From: Phoronis australis
Lineage: Eukaryota; Phoronida; Phoronidae
NCBI GenBank assembly: GCA_002633005.1
Contig: NMRA01000400.1
Span: 126,001 to 190,000, forward strand
Direction: 5' to 3'
DNA: 64,000 bases
Both the position numbers and the translations under genes were made by a program. The notes beneath the pieces were generated by a model, which saw only the letters and a program-made list of their open reading frames with translations, did not search any database and was not told where the DNA came from. How positions within the stretch are numbered: position 1 is the stretch's first letter; each line of letters starts with the position of its first letter. Shown here piece after piece: positions 12,238-23,213 of the stretch.

Positions 12238-12993
12238 GACGCTCGAAATCGTATCCCGTGTATTTGTAGGTATATGGTGAGTTCTAGTTCAATAACCCTT
12301 AAACAACTTCAAAGATTTCTACGTCAGTATATAACGTACTCTTTACACTGGTTTTGAGATAAATCGTGCTTTCTAAATGCTAAATAGAAACGTGTAAGTT
12401 AATACAGCTATTGGCAATTTACACCAAAACATACACCCTAAATTATTCTTATTCCCACGTAGATGTCTATTTTTAGTTCCTTGTTCCCCTTTTTATCAAC
12501 CGATACTCCCTACTTAGGTAAGGTGTGACTTCTGAGTTCAACAAGACCTGGTTCGTTGTCTCGAGCCGATTGATTCTGTGCGCCGAGATTGGCAAAATTT
12601 AAGAAACTGGAATCTTAGTCTTTCCAAATCCATATATCACATGCGGTAGAGGCAGGGCAGCTTTTAACTATATCTTTCTCACGATGAGTCCTTCCGAAAT
12701 ATACGGGCACATGCACAATTGAATAAATTTACCTGCTGGTGCCCGTTCAAAATGTAAATTAATATCAGTCAAGTCATATTACATTACGTAGTCACCTGCA
12801 TGTCCTAATATTCAGTGTATTGTCCAGCTCGTGCGATGTTGATCACACAATAAGCATGGACCTGTGTAGGTACACCTTGAGGCTGTATAAGTTGTTAGTT
12901 AATTGACACTTACTCACATATTAGTAGACACGTGTATTGTGGCAACAGTTGCTTGCGAGTTTGGCGAGATCACGCAAGTCTTGAGATATCTTG
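12238..12993. other. Intergenic, nothing identified
   Basis: No gene seen. The end of the interval (12970-12993) belongs to a GCGAGATC-type repeat that the next element split. Confidence 0.35.
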
Positions 12994-13654
12994 CATAGGC
13001 GGATTTAGGGGGGCAGCCCCCCCTCCCTTGGCTGCCGCAAAAATAATAAAACAGCAAGAGCGTAGGGAAATGTGGACTTTATTAATTAACCCCGGTAATT
13101 AACATTATACAGCTGAAACAAGATTTAAATGTGTGCAGTTTTAGTGTGTTTGGGTGGGATCAGATCAAATTTCAAGTGTCAAATTCGGAACACGGGGCAA
13201 TCGTAACGGAACTATGGCTCTCCCGCTATATCCCAGACGACCGGCAGTGGCGCTGCGCACTACGACTCCGTTCCGTGGTCTGTTTCACTGTGCAATGAAG
13301 AAAATTACTTCATTTTTTAAAGAAAATGGAATTTGAGTGACGATGAAAAAACAGAAGCTGCTGGTAAGATGTGAATTTTAATCGAAGCCTCAGTGAATCA
13401 ATCAAAAACTCATAATTCTGTCTGTTTTTTTAGGGTTTACACGTTCTCCGTGTTTTTTTCTTGGATAATACTTCAGGAATTAAGGAAAGTGCTTGATTTT
13501 TAGAGAAAAAAACAAAAAATTTCCTGGCGGGAGGGGGCAAACCCCCTCCCGACCTCCCCCCACTGGGTGCTATGCGCATCAACAATCGTGCTTTGCACAA
13601 ATGTTTATAGACAGAATATTGGACCCGCCTTGTGATATCCTAGATCCGCCACTC
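12994..13654. mobile_element. Non-autonomous DNA transposon, CAGTGGCGGAT family, 661 bp
   Basis: The left end CATAGGCGGATTTAGG and right end CCTAGATCCGCCACTC are imperfect inverted repeats; G/C homopolymers follow each end. TCTTG immediately flanks both ends (12989-12993 and 13655-13659), a 5-bp target-site duplication. The 60-codon internal frame is not a transposase. Confidence 0.8.
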
Positions 13655-13659
13655 TCTTG

Positions 13660-15200
13660 AGATATCGTTGTGCATTGCAAGTGCAGCAAGTGTAAAGTTC
13701 AATAACGCTATAACCTCGCTAAAAAAGCAAGACTTCGCGAGATTACGCCAGATATTGCCATTTACCTAATGAGAAACGATTTTGGCTAGACTCGTCTTTC
13801 CGTGGGACAGCTACTAAATTGTACACAGGTTTCACTCGAGGCCATGCCGCGTTGAGGAACGAGATTTTATGCGAAATTTTGCATCTCTTGATAGTCTCCA
13901 AGACTGCTCGTCTCTTTTAACATAGCTTGAATTATACGTAGGACAACTCAAGTAATCACCGCATCTCAAACGTTAAAAAGGAATTGTCGTTTTTGAAGGA
14001 TTTTTATCAATTTGGCATATTTTACTTACTGTAGAGCTATTTTGACTGTTCCGAGTAAGCTGCCGCGCCTCGCGTTTGGCAACCCCCATATTACAGTGGT
14101 GAATGACCGAGTCCCCGCACGTTGTCACTCCCAACCCCGGTACGTATCAGTATGCCTTTGGCTTGAGAAAGGATTCTCTAACAACAGTTAATAAAACTAA
14201 TGTAACGATTCAGCCGGTCAGACACACCGCGTATGAACTGCATTACGTGTTCATACCGTTGCAATTCTGGTTTGATTTTTTTACATTTTTTTCGTAAAAT
14301 CGACCAAAAAGTTTCAAAGTATTTTCTAGAATAAGCTAAATATACCAACCTCAACAAACCATTAAAAAGCTAATTATCTGCTGTCCAGGTCACTAACGAA
14401 CTTTAAGTCTTTAAGAATTAACGGCGACAATAAGGTGGACTTCTTTACTGAGCTGGTATTGACCTGTTTACGAATAGCGCGAGACATTGCAAAAAAGTGT
14501 GGGCCACTGGTCATCCAGAACTGCATTTGACTTGAATGCTATCCTTCAAATCTGTGCTCTGCGAGGCGCACGTGTCGGTTTTCGCTCTCCGTCAAAAAGT
14601 TTATTGAAGACTTACATTGCTGACAGCAGGTCATTAATCATTCAACATCTTACTGGAACCCTATGTGTCCTTACTTTTTAGTATATTTATGGACGTCTAT
14701 GACCGCACCGTCTTCGGCAGGCCAGTGCTCAAAAGTACAAAGACAATGGCGGCAAGTGTTGCACAAAAGATTGCAAATGAAGATATTTTGAAAGTGTAAA
14801 TTGACAATTGATCGGTGAACGAAAGTTTACCAGAAACCACCGTCCGCGTAATCAACCAATTCCTGCTACAGTGTTCCACTGTGAAAAAAATTAAAAGGAT
14901 AAATCGTTAAAAAACTTAATACACGCGTTTTTCTAAATGCTTTCAGAAAAAATTACCAATTTCGTATCGTTGGGTTTACAATCAACACAAAATGCAGAGA
15001 TGTGATTTTAAGGATCATCAACCAATGAAAAATATACGAATTAAATAAGCCAACTTTAAAGTTCGACAATTTATTGCAGAATCAGGAACAAACAAATGAA
15101 TTACACATTAGAAGAAACTTTTCAATTCTTTTTCAGGGTAGAAAATCTCCCAGTTGCTTGACATGCTCACAAAATCTAGGTAAAGACATCTAACACCGGC
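13660..15200. other. Intergenic with a short copy of the TTCAATAAC/GCGAGATT repeat
   Basis: 13692-13760 carries AGTTCAATAACGCTATAACC and CGCGAGATTACGCCAGATAT, shared with 2213-2340 and, at the TTCAATAAC end, with 46679-46812. Nothing else was identified. Confidence 0.4.
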
Positions 15201-16832
15201 GTACATATTTTTTATTCAAATAAATAAAATCTTTATCTTGCAACCCCAACACAATAAATATACTAAAATAAAATAAAACGAAAACTTAAAATGAAATTAA
15301 CATAAATCAAGGAAATGTTCAAATTTCAACCATGACATAAATGGCTAATTAAATCTACTAATATTTACAAAATGATAGTAACTGAGCGTTCAACGATGTC
15401 ATTCAATAGTTATTACGCAATGCTTTTTACAAAATTTCACAACCTCTGGAACAAAGGAATAGCAGGGGGTCTTATAAACACAATTCGCTTTGAGTTTCGT
15501 AAAATAGTACACAGAATATCTATTGCTATATTACAAGTTTGTCTTGTTACATATTGACCGAGTATCTTCCGAAAATGCCAAGCCTCAGACAACCAAACGT
15601 GGACTCGTGGCGACTATGACTAAGTGACTGCTAAGAAATACGTAGAATATTGCCACCTGTATTAAACTGAAACCCATATTTCAAAAATCCCGAACCCAAA
15701 CCATCGATGTGCTGGTATATTACACATCAAATCGTAATCTGTGGCGCCGTGTACTCCGTACAATTTAATGCATGCACGCCCCTTTTCGAGATTTGCATAC
15801 CATTGGTGCAAATCATAAAAGTCCTGAGGGAGTTGCAACGCAGAGTTGTCCTTTGAAGACAGGTGCACTTTACTAAATATCGCGGTACTGTAAACATGTT
15901 TCAACAGTTACGGTAAATGCAAGTTTCAAGTGATATAAAATGATGCGAATGTTTTTGACAAACACGACTCATGTCTGTGGATTCTATCAAAAAATCTCCC
16001 TTTCTTGTACAGCGTCCGAGTTCGGGCATTTGACCGTTTCCTAATGCGCATTGCTCGTATTTCTTCGTGTTTCTACATGATCTATGAGAATGCTCTGAGT
16101 TCACTTAGAGTGTAGTCATCGAGTGCACTAACCCTGTGGGAAAATGACGTAACTGAAAAACAGGAACCAAGAAAACACAGAGGTAACAGCACGCTGATTA
16201 CAGGGTAGCAGTACTTCCCGCAAGTTGTCAGTCGGTGTCAACGAGTGCTCAATCTATGAAACTTAAAAATGTTCATCTGTCGTAAATGAGATTGAAGTAT
16301 GTTTAAACTTGATCAGAATTGTTCGCGAACAATGGTCAATAGAAAGTCTTTCCATTTTTGAGATGAAACATCTGGATGGGAGGATCAGGACAATTTATAG
16401 TCCTTGGTCATTCTACTGTGTCTAGTAGAGCATCATTTGTACCTTCTCACAGTAGAATTGCAAGTTTAGAAGGACACAAAACAATCCATAAAAACTTAAA
16501 CAGGCTGATATTAAAGCTGACCGAGTGTCACCCTGATAATTGAGAATACAAATGCGCTTGGCTCTTGCTTACATTGCGCAACTCTGCAACTTGGAAGTGT
16601 TTTATACTTTTACTGAATTTAACATGAACCGCGAAAGACCACAAATATCAACAATTTAGCATTTACACTAGAGACGTGGATGAAAAAAAAATGTCGACGT
16701 GCCTTTTCCTGCCCTTTTCCGACATCCATCTGTCTTGTGTCGTCTGCTTCTGGACAACATGACTTGTTGGCACATTGGCATTTTAACAGCTTGGCAAAAT
16801 TCGTGTCGCCTTTCCAACTGCAAGCCCCCTTT
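15200..16832 (-). other. Probable FEZF 3' flank / 3' UTR region
   Basis: No coding sequence is visible downstream of the FEZF stop. On the minus strand, possible poly(A) signals are an ATTAAA at 15769-15764 and an AATAAA at 15216-15211. No canonical signal was noticed closer to the stop, so either the 3' UTR is over 1 kb long or a variant signal is used. This is inference from motif position only. Confidence 0.3.
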
Positions 16833-17513
16833 TCAGGACACGTAGTTGCTTAACACGCCACGTCTTGAGTCGGTTGAGTTATTCAGGAAAGGATTTAGAA
16901 CTCTCGGACTGGCGAAGAAAAATGGGGTCGGTTGCCGCAATAGCCCGCCGTGCGAAGGCAGTAGTCCGGTGACGCAGGGCGGAGGGCGCAGAAATGTCGC
17001 GTTTGTGTTGACGTCCCTGCCACTTTGCATGGATACTGAAGGAGCCTCCGACGATGGCATGGATTGCGGAGATGCCTGCCAATCGTGACAGTTTCGCGCA
17101 CTCGGCGTTGCACCGTCGTGCAGTTTTCTCATGTGCTTTTTCAAGTCGAAGTTTCTACAGAATCCTTTACCACAGAGGGCGCACGTGTAGGGTTTCTTGT
17201 CGTTGTGCGTGTGCATGTGAAAGGTAAGATTGTAGATCTGATGGAACGCCTTGTGACAAATCGTACACTTGTACTGCTTTTCCGAGCTGTGTGTCAACTT
17301 GTGGTTTTTATAGTTACCCTTTTGGTGAAAACCCTTGCCGCAAATTTCGCAGACCCACGGCTTGTTTCCAGTGTGAATGCGCATGTGCGTGTTAAGTGTG
17401 CTTGACCGGTTAAACGACTTGCCACACGTGGTACATTTGTGAGGTTTTTCAGACGTGTGTATTATCTTGTGGCGGCATAGAGTGGAAGCCTGGCGAAACC
17501 CCTTACCACACAC
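16833..17513 (-). CDS. fezf: FEZF coding exon 2 (fingers 2-6 and C-terminal tail)
   Basis: The exon opens with [16 protein letters not shown] after a CACACAG acceptor and encodes the rest of finger 2 and fingers 3-6 with normal Cys2-His2 spacing. A ~85-residue tail rich in Ser and Pro follows ([31 protein letters not shown]). It ends at a TAA at 16835-16833. The fingers are nearly invariant in the family, while the tail is poorly conserved, as is usual for FEZF. Confidence 0.95.
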   Translation of the reverse strand: MCGKGFRQASTLCRHKIIHTSEKPHKCTTCGKSFNRSSTLNTHMRIHTGNKPWVCEICGKGFHQKGNYKNHKLTHSSEKQYKCTICHKAFHQIYNLTFHMHTHNDKKPYTCALCGKGFCRNFDLKKHMRKLHDGATPSARNCHDWQASPQSMPSSEAPSVSMQSGRDVNTNATFLRPPPCVTGLLPSHGGLLRQPTPFFFASPRVLNPFLNNSTDSRRGVLSNYVS

Positions 17514-20179
17514 CTGTGTGGAAACAATACAAAATATTATATATCAGAAGCGAGAGTACACTTCACAATCTCAAATATGACTTACAGATCTTGTACCCTT
17601 AGGCGCTTTAAGCGAACGTCTAATTAATTTCATTCAACATTTGATTAACGCCGTGAAAGAATCACAGATATATTATTTGCATTGTTTGGATATGTACCAA
17701 ATTTCTTCACGCAATTCTTAGTTATTGGAATTCTTCCGATTGGTATATCATAGAATACGAGTGACGCGATTTGACGAAAAAATCAAACTTTCAAAAGGGA
17801 TAACTGAAAGCGATAAGTAGAAAAAAGGTGAATCAACGAATATTCATAATTAAATAAATGTATCTGAAACGCAACTAACAAACAGTAAAAAGAATGGAGT
17901 TGGTCACAATGACATGATAACTACACGTTATTGGTTTGAATTCATATTAAGCAGCTTTGCAGACAATTCAGTTGCCGGTTTCAAACATGAATGTTTTTGA
18001 TTTTTTCTGAACACCTGTATAGGTTTTCGATTAAGTCCACCGATTTGTGTAACAGTGCAAGCACCCATTCTGGTTTGAAACACACAGGTGTGTGGCGTAT
18101 GAATATGAAATGTCGATGAGATATTTTGGTACGACAAATCAAGTCAGGGCAGCGTTCCGTTGGCTCTAAAGCATTTAACTGCACTTGAGGCAAAAAATTT
18201 CGCTAGTGGAACGGAAAAAGTAAAATATCCCACAATTCAACACTTCAAACCTAATCCCTTGACTGAAAAAATTTTGCCAGGATTAAGGATACAGTACGTT
18301 CCAGAGCACACTTGCGAAACATTCGCCTTTCAATCACGTGGAATTGCGAAGTTTACGACTTGCTTTTCTCACTTAAGTGTGGTCAACGGAACGTTCCTTA
18401 GGTAAACAACTTTCAATGTAACTATTTAAAACCTTTTCACCGTCAACCCTTTTTCTGGGTTGAAAATAAAGAACGTTTGGACGCACGTGCTTTCAAGAGG
18501 CGTCAATATGCCGTCAAGTAGTATTGAGTGAATGCACTTGAAGTCCTGCATTTTCAACGTTTTGGTAGAGAGTGTCTGTTGAACATTTATCATTTTTGTT
18601 CTTTTATATCACAATTCATTTAATGCATGACGCTGACCTGGATTCAGAGGTTTGATTCCAGGTCTCGTCTAGATTTCGTCTTATACATAATACTTGAAGA
18701 CATTTTTGAGTAAAGCTCGATATCGCTGTTGCGTACTTTTGAAAAACTTGAAAGCCAACCAAAGTATTCAATGCGTATGCTTCGTTAGAAATCTACATTT
18801 TGTGGTGGCAATAGATTTGTTCTTCTCTAAAGTATGTATTTTTTGTCTACATGCCTACACCGGACAAAACCGTGCTCTCGTGAAGCGTTACGCGTAGCGT
18901 CACACAATAGGAGTGCTCGACAAATACTCAAGGCATATAATCACATCACACCGATAACGCCGTTATCTGTCATTTAATGTCTGCTTGTGTTCTTAATTAA
19001 ACCCTGTCCATTTGAAAGAAATTTGGGAAATTGACGCGAAAGAACGTGTTGACCTTCGTATTTCACGAAGGACGGCTAAGCTAGTCTCGATTGTAACATG
19101 ACTAACAATAAGGCAGAAAAGCTTTCGTTTCAAACGTTTGCCGTAAATAAGTTAGGAACCTTTTCTTTTAGCAAGACTGTAGTAATGCGCTGCGTAATCT
19201 GAGAGTACCGATCGAGCGGCACGCAAGATGTCGGAAGGGGGTCCAACCACAATTTTCGAATGAAAAATGTTCGCGGCGTCCTCCCAAGGACATGCCGGCA
19301 ACGTTTTTCGTTGACGTTTTGATCGTGTCTGAAGGACGGAGCGTCTACTCCCGAATTACGCCTGTCGAAACCTACCTTACAAATGAATGGTCTTGCTCCA
19401 GTGTGCACCGGCATGTGCCGAGTGAGGTTGTAGTGCGCATTGAAGATTTTACCACATTCCGGGCACGTGAACACTTTGGCTGGCTTGGCGGCTGGCGAGG
19501 TTTTCCTGTCTTGGTCTTCATTTTCATTATCTTCGTCAGCCCCATTGTCTTTTGCGGCTTTAGAAGGTTTGTCGTCTTTGCCTCTTTTTTCACTTATGAC
19601 TGACCCATTGACGACACCCATCTTTGCTTTATCGGTGACGTTCAGCGGGTGTCCGTCTTGTTTGTTGGAGAGCCAACTGGGCGACATCACGAGGTCCTTC
19701 GTGCACGTAGGCCGGCGTGGTATCTTCAGGGGACTGGGTCCCGGTATTTGTGCGTCTAGTGCCGGGAACATGCCGCCATAGCAATGCTCTCTTACACCAG
19801 ATGCCGCCCAGAAGGCAGGGTGCATTGCTGTCTGGCGCATCGCGTCCGCTTTGCTCAGCCATGCCGCTAGGCCAGTATCTATTAACGCACCCAATGGAAC
19901 GTAGCCACCGACAAATTGCTGAGGGAACATCAGAGGTCGCTGTAGATAAAAACCACTTTCCTGCTCGTGTCTTCTTTTCATTTTTCTTGCCGCTAAAAGA
20001 GTGTCAATTCTCCATGCCTTCTTCCTATCTCTTTCCGTCGGTTTGTCTTCCATGATTTTCGCAATAGAAAAGTTCAATTCCGTATTTGCAGATGGTTTCG
20101 GGTGTTCCTCCGCAGTAGTCTGTGGATTGTAACAGGCTTTTGTGTCAGGAACGTTAGCTACCAAAAGTTCACTGTCCAT
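16833..20179 (-). CDS. fezf: FEZF (forebrain embryonic zinc finger) transcription factor, two coding exons
   Basis: Coding parts are 20179-19376 (268 codons) and 17513-16833 (226 codons plus stop), joined in phase 0 to give 494 residues; vertebrate FEZF1/2 are about 460-475. Near the N-terminus, residues ~37-43 read FSIAKIM, the Engrailed-homology-1 motif through which this family recruits Groucho/TLE corepressors. From residue ~236 there are six consecutive C2H2 fingers; the finger text (for example [46 protein letters not shown]) is diagnostic of FEZF. The intron splits finger 2 just after its first cysteine and lysine (donor GTAGGT, acceptor CCACACAG). An acidic/lysine-rich linker ([14 protein letters not shown]) precedes the fingers. 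The start at 20179 has a good context (AAAATGG). A strong acceptor (TTTCTTTCAG, AG at 20191-20190) ends 10 bases upstream, so an untranslated first exon lies further up. Known family role: nuclear repressor in forebrain and olfactory patterning. The role here is inferred by orthology. Confidence 0.95.
17514..19375 (-). other. FEZF intron within zinc finger 2
   Basis: A 1,862-bp GT-AG intron, phase 0. I see no gene or clear transposon inside it; short ORFs on both strands have no recognisable content. A small inverted repeat (CCTTCGT...ACGAAGG) lies near 19053-19071. Confidence 0.85.
19376..20179 (-). CDS. fezf: FEZF coding exon 1 (eh1 motif, linker, finger 1)
   Basis: This exon encodes [10 protein letters not shown]... 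through ...[10 protein letters not shown]. It holds the eh1 repressor motif, a central stretch rich in Pro, Met and aromatic residues, the charged linker, all of zinc finger 1 and the first two coordinating-region residues of finger 2. The reading frame is open for another 25 codons upstream of the chosen ATG (an alternative Met at 20254), but that stretch looks intronic: it has a pyrimidine tract and CAG acceptor and encodes no family sequence. Confidence 0.93.
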
Positions 20180-20189
20180 TTTGTTTGTA
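20180..20189 (-). other. FEZF 5' UTR start of coding exon (splice acceptor at 20190/20191)
   Basis: The minus strand reads TTTCTTTCAG then TACAAACAAAATGG. The AG directly upstream of a 10-base leader and the ATG indicates an intron in the 5' UTR. The matching untranslated exon and promoter were not identified. Confidence 0.6.
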
Positions 20190-20339
20190 CTGAAAGAAAC
20201 ATTAAAATAGAATATATATAGCCAAATAGCAAATTGACCAATTGTCCGATACATGTTTGGCGTCCAGCAAAATCAACATGTTAGCCACAGGCAGCAATAC
20301 CCTCTCCGACCACTGTATATACAGTGTAGAAATTGCGCA

Positions 20340-21210
20340 AAACAAAGGATTTCACTACATGGAAGTGTGCAAATTTCGAAGGGTTCAAAAAAAGGAACAC
20401 ACTGTCATATCGCAAAATCCGGACGGTACGCTTAGGTACTTTATGTCCATACCCATTTTTGAAAGTTTTGTTCGAATGCCTATGAGAAACGCAAGGTAGT
20501 CACGTTACCGTGCATGTGGATGTGAAAATCAACAACGGAACACAATCTGGTAAATGCCGTGGAATTTCAAAATGTCGACGATATACGCTATGGCACTTCG
20601 TAAGCATACTTTTCTGGACGTTTTGCGGAAATTGTCTGTGAAATTCTGATGTTGCGTACACAAGACCACTTCCACTCATGAATGTGTGAAAATGCAGAAG
20701 AGTCCAATTTTTAAGATAATACGGCCGACTTGAAAAATGCGATTTACTCTGCGGAACATTGCCAGCGTATTTTTTTGAAAGTTTGCTCGAAATCACCGAT
20801 GAAATGTTGTAGAAGTGCCGGAGGCCATTTCCGCCATGGATGCGCGATAATCAAGAGCGCTACTAAATTCAGGAAAATACGGTTCAATCGCAAAATACCG
20901 ACAATACGCGCTACGGCATATCGTGTGGCTAGCTTTTTCAACGTTTTGTCGAGATTCCACGAAAAATATAGGAGGAGTTGCGTACAGAAAAGTATTTCCA
21001 CAATAAAATTCGAGAAAATCAATGACAGGGTAAAAATATGGAAAATAGAGTGGAATCGTAAAATGTCGACGCTATGCGCTGCGGCACTCTATAAACATAC
21101 ATGTACGTTTTTGAAAGTTTAGTCGAAATCCCATTTGAAATGTAGGAAGACGTAACACCCACAGTGTCAAGACAGAATAACCGCTACATATTTCAAAGTA
21201 GAGTACAATG
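20340..21210. repeat. Degenerate ~160-bp tandem satellite, about five units, upstream of FEZF
   Basis: A diverged word of the form ATCGYAAAATNCCGACNNTACGCNNTRCGGCA recurs with its CAAAAT core near 20413, 20568, 20733, 20891 and 21059, giving spacings of about 155, 165, 158 and 168. Each unit continues with a TTTTTGAAAGTTTTGTCGAAAT-like segment and a GRAATNTAGGAGG / TTGCGTACA-like segment. Units are strongly diverged, so this is an old array. The 98- to 130-residue open frames across it are by-products of the repeat and not genes. Confidence 0.75.
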
Positions 21211-23050
21211 ACGTCAAACAGTTATTTTTTATCGTGTTTCATTTTTCTCTTTTCTCTACTTCCAGTTTCCCAGTTATGTACTTGCACTGCTCATTTTACC
21301 CGACTTGGACGTAAAACATGTCTATTTTCAAATTGCCAGCTAGATGACACTTCGACGAGTACAGAAGTTCTACAACTAATTAGGCCAATCCGTCAAGACG
21401 TTACGGCACACACTGTCATTTGTATTAGTCGAACAAAAGCTTGGGTGGCCAGCAAAGTGGAACAAAATTAAAGACCGCTAATTAGTCACTTCCCGAGTAA
21501 AAATAAAAGGCTGTGACGTTTTCAGCTGGCCAATAATATTCCCAATTGTTAGGTGAGTGGCTAATACGTGTTCTATAAAGGGAATATAGTTATCCAGGTA
21601 CGTATCACTTACTGACACAATGTTCTAGTAATAGTCAAGATAAACTAAAACTAATGTCTCAATTATGTTGTTAGTAAGACAACTTGTATTTTCCGCAAAT
21701 TTCTACATTCGGTGAGTTGTACCAAACGGGTGAGTTCTAATTTGCTCATTGCGATAACCAACCTGAGCGGATGTCTTTTCGAGAAAAGATGGGATATTTA
21801 GGCATCGCTTTTTAAGTGCAAAATCCTGCCTTAGTTTATGCACGATCTAAACGTCAGCTTTCGGCTAAGCATTAAATGCACTGTCAGTAAATAAAACACA
21901 ATGGATAACAGGTTATAGAATTATTAATTGAGGCGGGCAAGAATAATCAACTTCGCATTCTTACCGTATTAATCCGTATTTAGGGGCATGCTCCTGTATT
22001 TGAAGTTGCGCATATATACAGTGTAACCATACACAATTTGGCGCGTATGTTACTATGAGAAACGCTTGTGAAAAACCACCAAGGAGCAATTTGCTAATAT
22101 ATGAGTGAAACTTCTCTTATACGTTTCAAAAGTGCGGAAAGTGACGTGTATTCAAGATTTAACATTGACAATTCTACGAAAAGTACTTCGAACAACTGCA
22201 TAGTACAAAGGCTAACACAGAACACCCAGTTTAATTAAGATAAGGCCAGGTACAAAAGTCAACCGCCTCCTCCTAAAGGTGGCGCTCGGTTGCATGCGCC
22301 CGTGGTCAGCTGTTACCGGCCTGCGTCGGTGCTGGCAACTCAATCATCTAATTTTTGTTGTTATAAACGATTTATAAAATAACTAGTATTGTATATTTTT
22401 GAAACACTTGAGCAAAAAAAAATCGTCGAAAAACGCATTATTTCATACAGGCATGTGTCTAAATTGTTATTATTATACGCGTGAATTTCCGGCAAATGAA
22501 GTCGATATTTTGGTAGATTTTTAAATTCCTTTCTCGCGTTTTTCATTTTGATAATAAAATGTAAACGCATTGTTGTGTGTCATAAATAACAATATCCTGG
22601 TTCAACACATTGAATGTGTTGGAATTACTAACTAATTTGATTGCAAGTGCACCGTTTTCGGTCAATTCTTGGCAGTTTCTACAGATATATGTCAATTGCC
22701 CACACTATTTAATTGAAAACTTATTTAACGGATAAATTTGAATGATATAACAAATCATTGGACTTCCGTGTACAATACCGACAATTCGTCACCTTTATTT
22801 TCTTCGATTTTGCTTCATTTTATTTTAAAACTGTAGTTTCACTGAAGACTTAGACATTTTAATTACTATAACCAACTACCTTTTCACAAAGGTTTCAAGT
22901 ATTTAAACTTGTCACAACAATAGCGAGGCCTTGATTCTTTTAATAGCGACAACAAATCCCGGTCATTGCCCTTGAGTACCAGGCTACGTGCCGTAGATGA
23001 AGTTTCTTGCAGGACAGGCGAGATCATGCAGATCTTCGAAAGATATCGCA
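21211..23050. other. FEZF upstream intergenic region
   Basis: No gene. A CTCF-like core AGGTGGCGCT lies at 22277-22286. Confidence 0.35.
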
Positions 23051-23061
23051 ATTTATTAAAA

Positions 23062-23213
23062 GTGAAGCACGTGATCACAGTAGCTTTTCTCGCGAGGTTT
23101 TGCGTCTACGGATCACAACCGTGAAGCGAAATCCTTAAACGTGAAGCACGTGATCACAGTAGCTTTTCTCACGAGATTTTGCGTCTACGGATCACAACTG
23201 TGAAGCGAAATCC
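23062..23213. repeat. Tandem pair, 79-bp period, with CACGTGATCAC palindromic word
   Basis: GTGAAGCACGTGATCACAGT begins at 23062 and 23141, and both copies continue to GTGAAGCGAAATCC with a handful of mismatches. CACGTGATCAC recurs at 27660-27670. The flanks contain GCGAGATC and GATATCGC words of the wider repeat family. Confidence 0.8.

Noticed and set aside
20730-21122. 130-codon ORF upstream of FEZF
   Set aside because: Lies wholly in the ~160-bp satellite; its length results from repeated units without stops.
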